Source: Psychrobacter sp. LV10R520-6
GTDB taxonomy: Bacteria > Pseudomonadota > Gammaproteobacteria > Pseudomonadales > Moraxellaceae
Reading direction: 5' to 3'
Length of the DNA: 64,000 nt
Assembly (NCBI RefSeq): GCF_900182925.1
Contig: NZ_LT900024.1
Span: 682,001 to 746,000 of the forward strand
Shown: piece after piece, positions 39,235 through 47,943 of the stretch
How positions within the stretch are numbered: the first letter of the stretch is position 1
Layout: every line of letters starts with the position of its first letter
Position numbers and translations under genes: made by a program
The notes under the pieces: generated by a model
Seen by the model: the letters and a program-made list of their open reading frames with translations, nothing else
Databases searched by the model: none
What the model was told of the DNA's origin: nothing

Positions 39235-40152
39235 ATGTCAGATAAACACTATGATGCGTTGCCAAAAACGCATACCACCTACGCCAATATTATCAAAAGC
39301 TTATTGCCTATTGGTGATAACGCTAAAGTCGGTAAAGATGAGTTGCCACAAGCGACTTACTATGTGGACGATCTGCACATTGATCAGAGTAACCTCCAAG
39401 ATTACCGTAAAATATGCGGTTTTGCTGATGATGGAAAAGTGCCTGTCACCTACTTCTCGGTGCTGTCACAGGCGCTGCAAATGAACATGATGGTCAAAGA
39501 ACCGTTCCCCTTTGCAATGTTAGGTCTAGTACATGTGGACAATAGCGTCACACAGTATCGTCCTATTGGTGAGCGTGAGACCGTTGCGATGTCGGTGACG
39601 TTTGATAATTTACGCGATCACGCCCAAGGTCAGCAGTTTGATTTTGTCACGACTATCAAGTCACATGAAAAGGTGATTTGGCAAGGGACATCGACCTATT
39701 TGTCACGCAGCAAAAAACCTGACAGCAGCGTGAGCACCAAAAGTGCACCGCGTCCGGTGACTGTCAAGCCGATGGTAGATGAAGAAGGGGTGCATAGCAT
39801 CTTTGAAGTGCCTGAAGATATTGGTCGTCGTTATGCCTTTGTTTCTGGTGATTTTAATCTTATTCATTTACATCCCTTATCAGCGCGCGCGTTTGGGTTT
39901 CCTAAAGCTATTGCGCATGGTATGTGGTCAAAGGCTAAGTGTTTGGCGATGATGGGCGAGTTACCGGATGCTTGTACGGTTGAAGTGTCATTTAAATTAC
40001 CTATTTTCTTGCCAGCAGAAGTGGAGCTAATCGCTGAGCCGGTAACGGAACTTGAGAACGTAGAAGACAGCTGTAATTTTGGTTTATATAGCGCTAAAAA
40101 TGATAAACCGCATCTTGCAGGTGTTATTAAGCTGCTTGATGAAGATGAGTAG
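39235..40152 (+). CDS. MaoC-like (R)-hydratase/dehydratase, HtdX-like
   Basis: 305 aa double hot-dog protein. The hydratase-2 motif is in the second half: RRYAFVSGDFNLIHLHPLSARAFGFPKAIAHG, with the catalytic Asp and His (SGDFNLIH). The first half is the degenerate hot dog usual in eukaryote-type and HtdX-type enzymes. It would hydrate enoyl-CoA to (R)-3-hydroxyacyl-CoA or the reverse. It lies downstream of fabG4 and opposite the thiolase, which together could make or shorten acyl chains by two carbons. Confidence 0.88.
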   Translation: MSDKHYDALPKTHTTYANIIKSLLPIGDNAKVGKDELPQATYYVDDLHIDQSNLQDYRKICGFADDGKVPVTYFSVLSQALQMNMMVKEPFPFAMLGLVHVDNSVTQYRPIGERETVAMSVTFDNLRDHAQGQQFDFVTTIKSHEKVIWQGTSTYLSRSKKPDSSVSTKSAPRPVTVKPMVDEEGVHSIFEVPEDIGRRYAFVSGDFNLIHLHPLSARAFGFPKAIAHGMWSKAKCLAMMGELPDACTVEVSFKLPIFLPAEVELIAEPVTELENVEDSCNFGLYSAKNDKPHLAGVIKLLDEDE

Positions 40153-40159
40153 GCACCGA

Positions 40160-40209
40160 TATAAATACTAATATAGATACTAATATGAGTATTTATATTG
40201 GTATCTATA
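40160..40209. terminator. AT-rich double palindrome after the MaoC gene
   Basis: Two overlapping stems: tataaatact/agtatttata (40160-40169, 40188-40197) and tatagatac/gtatctata (40172-40180, 40201-40209). They cannot both form at once. No T run follows, so termination is uncertain. Confidence 0.4.
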
Positions 40210-40252
40210 ACTGTCAACCTTTACTTAACCACCCTATTTAACTACCAAAATT

Positions 40253-40873
40253 ATGACCATGACTTCACACAAAGATTCTACCAGCCTCCAAAGTTCTACC
40301 AGCACAACTGTCCCTAATAGCTTATCAGCTCCAGCGTCTACTACTGATCAAGTAGCCGCTAGCAATACTGCTTCTGATGCTGATAAGATAGAGCACAGCA
40401 AGGATATCGATGCTGATAATGGTATTGACCTTGCGGCCGTTCTTGAGCCTTATTTTCGTCCTGATGAACAAACTATTGTATGTGGTGCGCTCGATAATGA
40501 CAAAGTTACCGCTTTGGCGAATGCCGGGGTTGAATTAGTGATTAACTTGCAGCCTGATGATGAGCTAAACTTTGACGAGGCCGCTGCTGTTGAGCAAGCT
40601 GGCATGTACTATCAGCAGTTGCCAATAAGCGGCACTAATGATTTGAAGCAGCTAAAAATATTAGCATTTGATAGTGTTTTGCGCCAATATCATGGCAAAA
40701 AAGTAGCTATGCACTGCGGAACTGGTAATCGCGTTGGAGCAGCTATGGCACTACGAGCAGGCTGGCTACGTGGGCGCAAGATGGAAACTGCAATGGAGCG
40801 TGGACGTAGTCATGGTCTGACGATGCCACAGCTGACACAAGAAGTTCATAACCGTTTGTTAGTGCCACGCTAA
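40253..40873 (+). CDS. Protein tyrosine phosphatase-like (DUF442/Blh-type) protein
   Basis: 206 aa. Residues 1-60 are a Ser/Thr-rich disordered leader. The phosphatase-like domain (about 65-206) has VINLQPDDE, YYQQLPISG and the P-loop HCGTGNRVGAAMALR. This is CX4R spacing (C-G-T-G-N-R), one residue shorter than the classical CX5R; that form is seen in the beta-lactamase-hydrolase-like DUF442 family. Whether it is catalytic is unclear. No ribosome site is obvious. It lies 100 bases after MaoC and has its own terminator. Confidence 0.75.
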   Translation: MTMTSHKDSTSLQSSTSTTVPNSLSAPASTTDQVAASNTASDADKIEHSKDIDADNGIDLAAVLEPYFRPDEQTIVCGALDNDKVTALANAGVELVINLQPDDELNFDEAAAVEQAGMYYQQLPISGTNDLKQLKILAFDSVLRQYHGKKVAMHCGTGNRVGAAMALRAGWLRGRKMETAMERGRSHGLTMPQLTQEVHNRLLVPR

Positions 40874-40952
40874 GTAGTTAGATATATATTAGGTATGCAG
40901 CAGTTATATTGATCTAGGGAACGATAAAAATATAGTTTTTTTTAAAAATAAC

Positions 40953-40979
40953 AGGCGACCAGTAGGTGGCCTTTTTTTA
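40953..40979 (+). terminator. Terminator of the phosphatase-like gene
   Basis: aggcgacc, agta loop, ggtggcct, T7; one mismatch in the stem. Confidence 0.7.
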
Positions 40980-41072
40980 TATCAGCAGGGCCTAGTTTTA
41001 GGATTTTATTCTAAGGCTTTCACTATTCTAATCAGCACTAGCAATTAGATAAATAATAAATAAGAGGCAGTC

Positions 41073-42509
41073 ATGACAGACCGCAATAAAACCAATCGTC
41101 CTAAAAATAACGGTCATAAGGACAGCACTGCGATCAATCCTAAAATTCAGCAACGCATGCAACAGCTATTAACAGATTTGCAGCTTGATGATGCGCCAGC
41201 TGGTGGCTCATTGGTGATTTATCAAGCCGGTAAATGTATCGCGCAGGCCAGTGTTGGCATGGCGCAGGCAGAGTTACCGTGGCGGCTTGATACCTTGTCT
41301 CTAAACTTCTCTACCGGTAAAGGGGTGCTGGCAACATTAGTGCATGTTTTAGTGTCACAGCAGCTGTTAGATTATGATCTGCCGATTGCCAAATATTGGC
41401 CGATATTTGCTGCTAATGGCAAAGCAGATATCACTTTGCGCGCGGTTATGTCGCATCAAGCCAATCTATTTGCGATTACTACTATTGATGCTGATAGTGA
41501 GACATTACTTGATTGGGATGAAATGGTCGCTAAAGTCGCGGGTATGCCGAGGACTCAGCCCGATAATGCTGGGGAATATAATAGCGACTCGTATGCCAGT
41601 GGCTCATATACCAGTGCTTATAGCGCCTTGGTTTATGGCTGGATATTGGGCGGTTTGATAGAGGCAGTTACGAATATGTCGCTTGCCGCAGCGCTACGTC
41701 ATTATCTAACTGAGCCATTAGGTATTGCTGATAGCTGCTACTTTGGTGTGCCCGCTGATAAAGTAGATGATGTGGCAAAATTGGTTAAAAACTTTCATGC
41801 GAAAAAGCAAGACAGCCCGCAACACCGTAGCAAACGTCATAAACCTGTTCTAAAAGCTGAATCTGCGCAGACGCTCAGTACTTATGCCAAGCTGACCAGT
41901 TATAACTGCTGGCAACAGCAAGCAATGAGCCGCAAGATAGCACCGGTAGAAGCCAAGCTAAATACAACGCAAATAAACCGTCTGTACTTTGATCATAACC
42001 AGCTCAATTTAAAAAACTATAAAGCAGCATTAATTCCTAATGGTCAGCAGGCCATTGACTATTATAGACCGCAGACCTTACAAGCGGTCTTACCAGCCGC
42101 TAATGGTGTTGCTTCTGCACAAGCACTGGCTACTGTCTACGCGATGCTGGCAAATGGTGGCAAGTGGCAGGGGAGGACACTCATTGACAGCGCAACATTT
42201 TCGCAGTTATCCGCGCCACAAGTCACAGGTATGGACGCCGTCATGCCAAGTAATATGGACTGGCGCTTGGGTTACCATCGTCTCTTTCACCTTTGCCAAG
42301 ATGAGCGTCAGGTACAGGGAATCAATACCAGTGAGCCAGAAGGGTTTGGGCATATGGGCTACAACGGTTCAGTAGCTTGGTGTGATCCAGCGCGACAACT
42401 GTCATTCGCTTTTGTGCACAATTTTGACGTCACTATGCTTAATGATATCCGACAGTTTGCGCTGACGGAAGCCTTGCTGAAAGTGATAGATACAGAGACG
42501 CTCGATTGA
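41073..42509 (+). CDS. Serine hydrolase, beta-lactamase/esterase family
   Basis: 478 aa with AGAGG before the ATG. It has the beta-lactamase/transpeptidase fold signature: S80-T-G-K83 as the SxxK nucleophile motif, Y183 in AYSALVYGW as the second motif (pattern typical of EstB-like esterases), and a GHMGYNGS segment near 433 as the third. No signal peptide is present, so it acts in the cytosol, which argues for an esterase rather than an antibiotic-destroying enzyme. A basic, low-complexity insertion lies at about 245-275. It ends nine bases from the convergent antiporter gene. Confidence 0.87.
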   Translation: MTDRNKTNRPKNNGHKDSTAINPKIQQRMQQLLTDLQLDDAPAGGSLVIYQAGKCIAQASVGMAQAELPWRLDTLSLNFSTGKGVLATLVHVLVSQQLLDYDLPIAKYWPIFAANGKADITLRAVMSHQANLFAITTIDADSETLLDWDEMVAKVAGMPRTQPDNAGEYNSDSYASGSYTSAYSALVYGWILGGLIEAVTNMSLAAALRHYLTEPLGIADSCYFGVPADKVDDVAKLVKNFHAKKQDSPQHRSKRHKPVLKAESAQTLSTYAKLTSYNCWQQQAMSRKIAPVEAKLNTTQINRLYFDHNQLNLKNYKAALIPNGQQAIDYYRPQTLQAVLPAANGVASAQALATVYAMLANGGKWQGRTLIDSATFSQLSAPQVTGMDAVMPSNMDWRLGYHRLFHLCQDERQVQGINTSEPEGFGHMGYNGSVAWCDPARQLSFAFVHNFDVTMLNDIRQFALTEALLKVIDTETLD

Positions 42510-42518
42510 TGACAGACA

Positions 42519-43769
42519 TTAATCGTGCGCCTTTTTTGGTGTCATTTTCAATAGCCATGGTGCACTTAAACCATGGACGAAAATAGATGCCAAAATCACG
42601 ATAGAGCACACCACCCACAATTTAATCGCATCCTCTTCGCCAAAAAATCCTTGATTGAGTGCATAAGATAAATAATACAAAGTCCCAATACCGCGGATGC
42701 CTAGAGCAGAAATAGCGTATTTCTCGGTATGGTGCATATTAAGCCCTGATAGCGCGAAGATACCGCCAACTGGACGTATTAGTAATAAAAACGTAAAGCT
42801 AATGATATAGACTCGCCACGTTAGCTCGACTCCAGATTGTAAGCCTTGACCAATAAACATGCCGAAAGTTACTAGTACTAATGACATCAGCAGCCCTTCT
42901 GACTGTTCAGCGAAATCATGCAATTTTTGATGATAAGTATGCTCACACTCCGAACGACGGAACGTAAACGCGGCGACAAACACCGCAATAAAACCATAGC
43001 TGTGCACCAATTCGGCCAGTCCGTAAGCCAGAAACGTCAGCGCAATCACCACGTAACCTTGAGAGATGGTGGTCTCGTTCGTGTGTTTTGAAAATACTAT
43101 TTTCGCTAGGATTTTACCGACAATGATGCCCGCCACTACCCCTGCACCAATTTTCCACAGTACATCATGGGTAAACCACGACCATAACATCTCGCCATCA
43201 AAGCGCTTTCCTTCGCTGTAGGCTTCTGCTATTTTTATCGCCAGATAAACAAAGGGAAAAGCTAAGCCATCATTTAGTCCTGCCTCTGAAGTTAAAGTGA
43301 AGCGCGGCGTATCCTCACTGCCGGTATTAGGTGGCCCTACTTGAATGCTGGAGGCCAGCACTGGATCGGTAGGCGCAAGTACCGCACCTAACAAAATCGC
43401 GGCGCCCATGCTGAGACCAAACGCGTAGTAGCCCAAAAATGCCATCGCGAAAATACCAATTGGCATAGTGATGAGCAATAGCCGTACGGTTGGTCGCCAT
43501 AATCGCCAAGATAATGGCGTATCAATCTTGATACCGGCACCGACTAGGGAGACTAACACCACAATCTCGGTGAGCTTTTCGATAATCATACCATTTTTAA
43601 GTGGATCTAAAAAAGTTAGTGTTATCCAGAAATAGCCTACTATAATCCCTAAAGTTACTTGTAACATGGGCAAGGAAATAGGGGCACGCTTAAATACAAT
43701 AGGGAATAGTGCGCCAAATAAGAATGCGATACCGCAGATTAATAAAAATAAATTGTAGTTTTCAGCCAT
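42519..43769 (-). CDS. Cation:proton antiporter, CPA1 family (NhaP-like)
   Basis: 416 aa from the ATG at 43769; a GTG at 43784 would add five residues. About 12 membrane helices are seen. The conserved ion-binding region is present: LGAVLAPTDPVLASS in the helix-4 unwound segment and SEAGLNDGLAFPFVYLAI with the ND pair of CPA1 exchangers. It exchanges Na+ or K+ for H+. It lacks the long cytosolic C-terminal domain of larger NhaP proteins. It converges with the serine hydrolase gene. Confidence 0.9.
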   Translation of the reverse strand: MAENYNLFLLICGIAFLFGALFPIVFKRAPISLPMLQVTLGIIVGYFWITLTFLDPLKNGMIIEKLTEIVVLVSLVGAGIKIDTPLSWRLWRPTVRLLLITMPIGIFAMAFLGYYAFGLSMGAAILLGAVLAPTDPVLASSIQVGPPNTGSEDTPRFTLTSEAGLNDGLAFPFVYLAIKIAEAYSEGKRFDGEMLWSWFTHDVLWKIGAGVVAGIIVGKILAKIVFSKHTNETTISQGYVVIALTFLAYGLAELVHSYGFIAVFVAAFTFRRSECEHTYHQKLHDFAEQSEGLLMSLVLVTFGMFIGQGLQSGVELTWRVYIISFTFLLLIRPVGGIFALSGLNMHHTEKYAISALGIRGIGTLYYLSYALNQGFFGEEDAIKLWVVCSIVILASIFVHGLSAPWLLKMTPKKAHD

Positions 43770-43935
43770 AAGGTTTGTGCACACGGGTATGTGAATTTTA
43801 ATGGGAACAAGCGCTTAGAACAGCGTTTGTTAAGACTTATAGTCAACTCCTAATAAGCCACTTATCATGACAATAAAATAGGTATATTTCCGCAAAAAAT
43901 AGTTATCAAATCGCCAGCTACGTTGTTTTTTGGTG

Positions 43936-43963
43936 AAAAAAAAGCCTGCTCAAGGCAGACTTC
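43936..43963 (-). terminator. Terminator of ilvD
   Basis: Minus strand: agtctgc, loop, gcaggct, then T8; located about 55 bases after the ilvD stop. Confidence 0.75.
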
Positions 43964-44015
43964 TTATTTATTTAGCATTCAGATCCAATAAAATGACCGT
44001 TATAACAAAATTATC

Positions 44016-45902
44016 CTAACGCTCGACTTGAGTCACATCGCGCACCGCACCGGTATCAGCGCTGGTAGTCATGGCGGCATAGGCACGTAAGGCAGGTGAA
44101 ACATGACGCTGGCGATGAGTAGGCTTCCAGGCATCACGTCCACGACTTTCCATCTCTTCGCGGCGCGCGGCTATATCAGCATCACTTACTTGCATGTTAA
44201 TGGTACGGTTAGGAATGTCTATATGGATGATGTCGCCCTCGTGAACCAGACCAATCGCGCCGCCTTCAGCCGCTTCAGGGCTAGAATGGCCAATGGATAG
44301 GCCTGAGGTACCACCAGAGAAACGACCATCAGTGAATAGCGCGCAGGCTTTACCGAGGCCTTTAGCCTTCAGATAAGTAGTCGGGTAGAGCATTTCTTGC
44401 ATACCCGGACCGCCTTTTGGGCCCTCATAACGGACGATAACCACGTCACCGGCCACAATACTATTGGCTAACACGGCCGCTACCGCGTCGTCTTGGGATT
44501 CAAATATACGCGCGCGTCCGGTGAAGACTAAAATGCTTTCATCGACACCGGCAGTTTTGACCACACAGCCACGCTCCGCGATATTACCGTAAAGGACTGC
44601 AAGACCACCATCTGCGGTATAAGCATGCTGGGCACTACGAATACAACCTGACTCACGGTTAACATCGAGGTTCGACCATTCTTTTGATTGTGAGAAGGCT
44701 TCAGTGGTACGGACGCCGCCTGGTGCTGCGATATATCGCGCCCGCGCCTCGGTATTGTCAGGATTCATAATATCCCATTTATCAATAGCAGCTTTCAAAG
44801 TTGGACTATGAACCGTCGGCAAATCAGTTTTGAGCAAGTTGATACGGTCAAGCTCGGCCAATAGCGCAAAGACACCGCCAGCGCGATGTACATCTTCCAT
44901 ATGATACTTTTGCGAGGCAGGGGCAACCTTAGCCAGACAAGGTACATTGCGACTTAAACGGTCAATATCAGGCATCTTAAAGTCGACTTCTGCTTCATTA
45001 GCGGCGGCAAGCAGATGCAAAATAGTATTGGTCGAGCCGCCCATGGTTATATCTAAGGTCATCGCATTTTCAAAGGCCGCTTTAGTAGCGATTGAGCGCG
45101 GTAGGACTGAATCATCATCTTGCTCATAGCGACGTTTGGCAAGCGACACAATAGTACGTCCCGCTTCTAAGAACAGCTCGCGACGTAGTGAGTGAGTCGC
45201 CAACAGCGAGCCATTACCCGGTAATGCCAATCCTAATGCTTCGGTCAAGCAGTTCATAGAGTTGGCAGTGAACATACCAGAGCATGAACCACAAGTGGGA
45301 CAGGCTGAGACTTCAATAGCGGCGACATCTTCATCACTGATACTCTCATCTGCCGCATCCATCATTGCATCAACAAGGTCAAGCTTACGAATGGTACTGC
45401 CATCACTGTCTTCATTATTATGACTTTTTCCGACCGTACTGGCGAGAACTTTACCCGCTTCCATTGGGCCGCCCGAGATAAAGATGGTAGGAATATTAAG
45501 ACGCATGGCGGCCATTAACATACCGGGGGTGATTTTATCGCAGTTAGAGATACAAACTAGGGCATCCGCGCAATGGGCATTGACCATATATTCCACAGAG
45601 TCAGCAATCAAGTCTCGGCTGGGCAAGGAGTACAGCATACCGCTATGTCCCATAGCAATACCGTCATCGACCGCAATGGTATTAAACTCTTTCGCAATGC
45701 CACCAACACTCTCAATCTCGCGCGCGACCAGTTGTCCTAAGTCTTTAAGATGCACATGACCGGGCACAAACTGGGTGAATGAGTTAGCAATCGCAATAAT
45801 AGGTTTGCCAAAGTCACCATCAGTCATGCCTGTGGCGCGCCATAGTGCTCGCGCACCTGCCATATTACGACCGCCAGTAGAGGTTTTTGAGAGATAATCC
45901 AT
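44016..45902 (-). CDS. ilvD: Dihydroxy-acid dehydratase
   Basis: 628 aa with AAGGAAC before the ATG. It makes the 2-keto acids of the valine, isoleucine and leucine pathway. The three cluster-ligand cysteines lie in [32 protein letters not shown], and the family's [19 protein letters not shown] closes the C-terminal part. The length and motifs match the long bacterial form with a [4Fe-4S] or [2Fe-2S] cluster. The 180 bases upstream show no leader peptide or T-box-like structure. Confidence 0.97.
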   Translation of the reverse strand: MDYLSKTSTGGRNMAGARALWRATGMTDGDFGKPIIAIANSFTQFVPGHVHLKDLGQLVAREIESVGGIAKEFNTIAVDDGIAMGHSGMLYSLPSRDLIADSVEYMVNAHCADALVCISNCDKITPGMLMAAMRLNIPTIFISGGPMEAGKVLASTVGKSHNNEDSDGSTIRKLDLVDAMMDAADESISDEDVAAIEVSACPTCGSCSGMFTANSMNCLTEALGLALPGNGSLLATHSLRRELFLEAGRTIVSLAKRRYEQDDDSVLPRSIATKAAFENAMTLDITMGGSTNTILHLLAAANEAEVDFKMPDIDRLSRNVPCLAKVAPASQKYHMEDVHRAGGVFALLAELDRINLLKTDLPTVHSPTLKAAIDKWDIMNPDNTEARARYIAAPGGVRTTEAFSQSKEWSNLDVNRESGCIRSAQHAYTADGGLAVLYGNIAERGCVVKTAGVDESILVFTGRARIFESQDDAVAAVLANSIVAGDVVIVRYEGPKGGPGMQEMLYPTTYLKAKGLGKACALFTDGRFSGGTSGLSIGHSSPEAAEGGAIGLVHEGDIIHIDIPNRTINMQVSDADIAARREEMESRGRDAWKPTHRQRHVSPALRAYAAMTTSADTGAVRDVTQVER

Positions 45903-46082
45903 ACAATGTTCCTTACAGTTAGGCGAGGTGTATTAAAACTTTCACCTTCAGATGTGACGTTGATAGTGTGCTTCTTATAGAGAGTGAGTACTAGTGAATA
46001 ATACTAAGTCGTTACCATACCATTAGATATAGATAACTGAAAATAATCAGCCGATAACTATAAAGCACTTAAGTATAAAACC

Positions 46083-46844
46083 CTACTCAAGACGTTCTAA
46101 AATCGCTGTTTCAAACCAAGGCAGTTCGGCTTTATCAGCCTCTAGTTTGGCAATGACGGCTAATGCATGAGTCGCTGGCAAGAACTGATAATCAGAGCTG
46201 GGCTCAATAGTAAATAACTGCTCATTGCCTTCGGCTTGCTCATCAATACTGATTAGCGTCTGTTTGTCATTTTTGTGCAGCACATCAATACGACCAAAAA
46301 ACTGCCAGTCTTTAAAAGCCGCAGTGACCGCTTCTTCTGCGCCTTGGGTATAAAGCTGTTGGGTGCTTTTGCCAGTATTGGTCCAATGTAGACGTACCGC
46401 TAATTGCAATGCTTCGCTAAACACTACCAATGAGCCAATAACTTTTACATGCCAAGGGCTTGCCAATAAGTCGCCTGTAATGCCAATAATTTTGGCAGCG
46501 GCAGCGGCGGTCATTGGGGTGTTAAATTGTGCGAGTAACGCTGGTGTTAACGGATGTGCCTCTTTAACACTGTCATCCAAACTATCGTAGTGATATAAAA
46601 ATAGCATCGGTAATTCTTGGGTCACCGTTCTCTTACTGATTTTACAATTATGAATGCGCCAGCTAATAGCAGGATCTGTCAATGTCTGCGCCAATATAAT
46701 AGCGTTGGGATCGATAGTTTTGCTATTGCTACTGTCGACAGCAGGTTTTTGCGGCTCACTACTAGAGGTAGCCGTTTTTATAGCATTAGGTGGTTCTATA
46801 TAAGTGTCAGTATTTTCTGATAATTGAGTGGGCAAGGCAGTCAA
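46083..46844 (-). CDS. Protein of unknown function
   Basis: 253 aa. The frame opens at TTG (46844) with only a weak ribosome site; no ATG occurs until LPMLFLYHYDS, so the start is uncertain. Residues 1-50 are polar and probably disordered. The remainder is a compact alpha/beta protein with an NCKISKRTVTQELPMLFLYHYD start and DWQFFGRIDVLHKNDKQTLISIDEQ strands. No signal peptide or membrane segment, no motif I recognise. It stands between ilvD and the HIT gene (the latter divergent). Confidence 0.6.
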   Translation of the reverse strand: MTALPTQLSENTDTYIEPPNAIKTATSSSEPQKPAVDSSNSKTIDPNAIILAQTLTDPAISWRIHNCKISKRTVTQELPMLFLYHYDSLDDSVKEAHPLTPALLAQFNTPMTAAAAAKIIGITGDLLASPWHVKVIGSLVVFSEALQLAVRLHWTNTGKSTQQLYTQGAEEAVTAAFKDWQFFGRIDVLHKNDKQTLISIDEQAEGNEQLFTIEPSSDYQFLPATHALAVIAKLEADKAELPWFETAILERLE

Positions 46845-47132
46845 ATCCGTAAACGTAACGTTAGAAACATAGGGTATTAATATAACATTTAAACCACGCT
46901 ACTCGCTAATAAATTAATGCGCTCAAAATATGAGCATTGTTATTGATAATATGAGATTCATTATTTGTAGCGTTTGAATGAAAATTTTTAGTAGTCAACT
47001 TACTTCGTTGTCTCAGCAACTTGTACTGTCAGCGGATTTCGTCCACTATATTGTAGACACCGTACTTAACAGCAATAACTGTCAAATGCTATTATCAAAT
47101 AGCCAAATTATCAAAACTTAAGGAATAAAATA

Positions 47133-47573
47133 ATGAGTCAAGCCAATCAACAAATCACTTATGATGATAACAACATTTTTGCCAAAATGCTTAATGGTGA
47201 TATTCCGTATCATAAGGTATATGAAGATGATAAAACGCTCGCCTTTATGGATATCATGCCACAAGCAGAAGGTCATGTACTGGTCATTACCAAGCAAAAA
47301 GCGATTGATTTAGGTGACCTTGAGCCCGAGTATGCCGCTGCGGTATTAATGACGGCCAAAAAAATCATGCAAGCGCAGCGCCAAGTGTTTGAGCGTGAGG
47401 GCATTATTCAAATGCAACTCAATGGCGCACAATCAGGACAAACCGTTTTTCATTATCATGTGCATCTTATTCCGAGCAGTATTCATGAGCTGGGACGTCA
47501 CGCAGTTACGCAAGCGGATCATGAAGTGCTTGCTGATACCGCTAGAAAACTTGCTGCTGTGATTGCTGCTTAA
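47133..47573 (+). CDS. HIT-family nucleotide hydrolase
   Basis: 146 aa with AAGGAAT before the ATG. Histidine triad H107-Y-H109-V-H111 in FHYHVHLIPS, preceded by the N-terminal NIFAKMLNGDIP and ALVFMDI-type segments of the Hint branch. Such enzymes hydrolyse nucleoside phosphoramidates or dinucleotides. It has a terminator at 47660. Confidence 0.92.
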   Translation: MSQANQQITYDDNNIFAKMLNGDIPYHKVYEDDKTLAFMDIMPQAEGHVLVITKQKAIDLGDLEPEYAAAVLMTAKKIMQAQRQVFEREGIIQMQLNGAQSGQTVFHYHVHLIPSSIHELGRHAVTQADHEVLADTARKLAAVIAA

Positions 47574-47659
47574 TTATACGTTGTTTGGTTCATTAATCAC
47601 TTAAATTATGAATATGATGATTGATATTTAGATTTAAAGTCATTGTTTTTCAAATCGAT

Positions 47660-47689
47660 AAAGAGGCAGCTAGCAAGTTGCCTTTTTTA
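47660..47689 (+). terminator. Terminator after the HIT gene
   Basis: aaagaggca, 10-base loop, tgcctttttt. Confidence 0.65.
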
Positions 47690-47788
47690 TTGCTTGGTAA
47701 TATTCCTGTAATGAACGTTAAAATAATGTTACAAGATAGCGATAATTCTGGGGTTTATAGAGGGTTTGTGGTAAACATTACCCTTATT

Positions 47789-47813
47789 TGGGCACTTGCT
47801 TGCCCTATTTTTT
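47789..47813 (+). terminator. Hairpin upstream of the BCCT gene
   Basis: gggca / tgccc followed by a T-rich run. It lies 130 bases before the transporter start and could be a second terminator or a leader attenuator; the 370-base gap holds no gene. Confidence 0.4.
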
Positions 47814-47943
47814 GACTTTTCCTGTTGTGAGGATTAGGTTCTTGTGCTGTCAGAAAGACATGCCTATTTTTTCTGAGGGGGTCTCTGGTAAGGGATCGCT
47901 TTAAAGGAAACTGCTTTTTTGATACTTTTAAGAGACAGCTGTT

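Noticed and set aside
47621..47815. 64-aa ORF before the BCCT gene
   Set aside because: Runs across two terminator-like hairpins and has no ribosome site.
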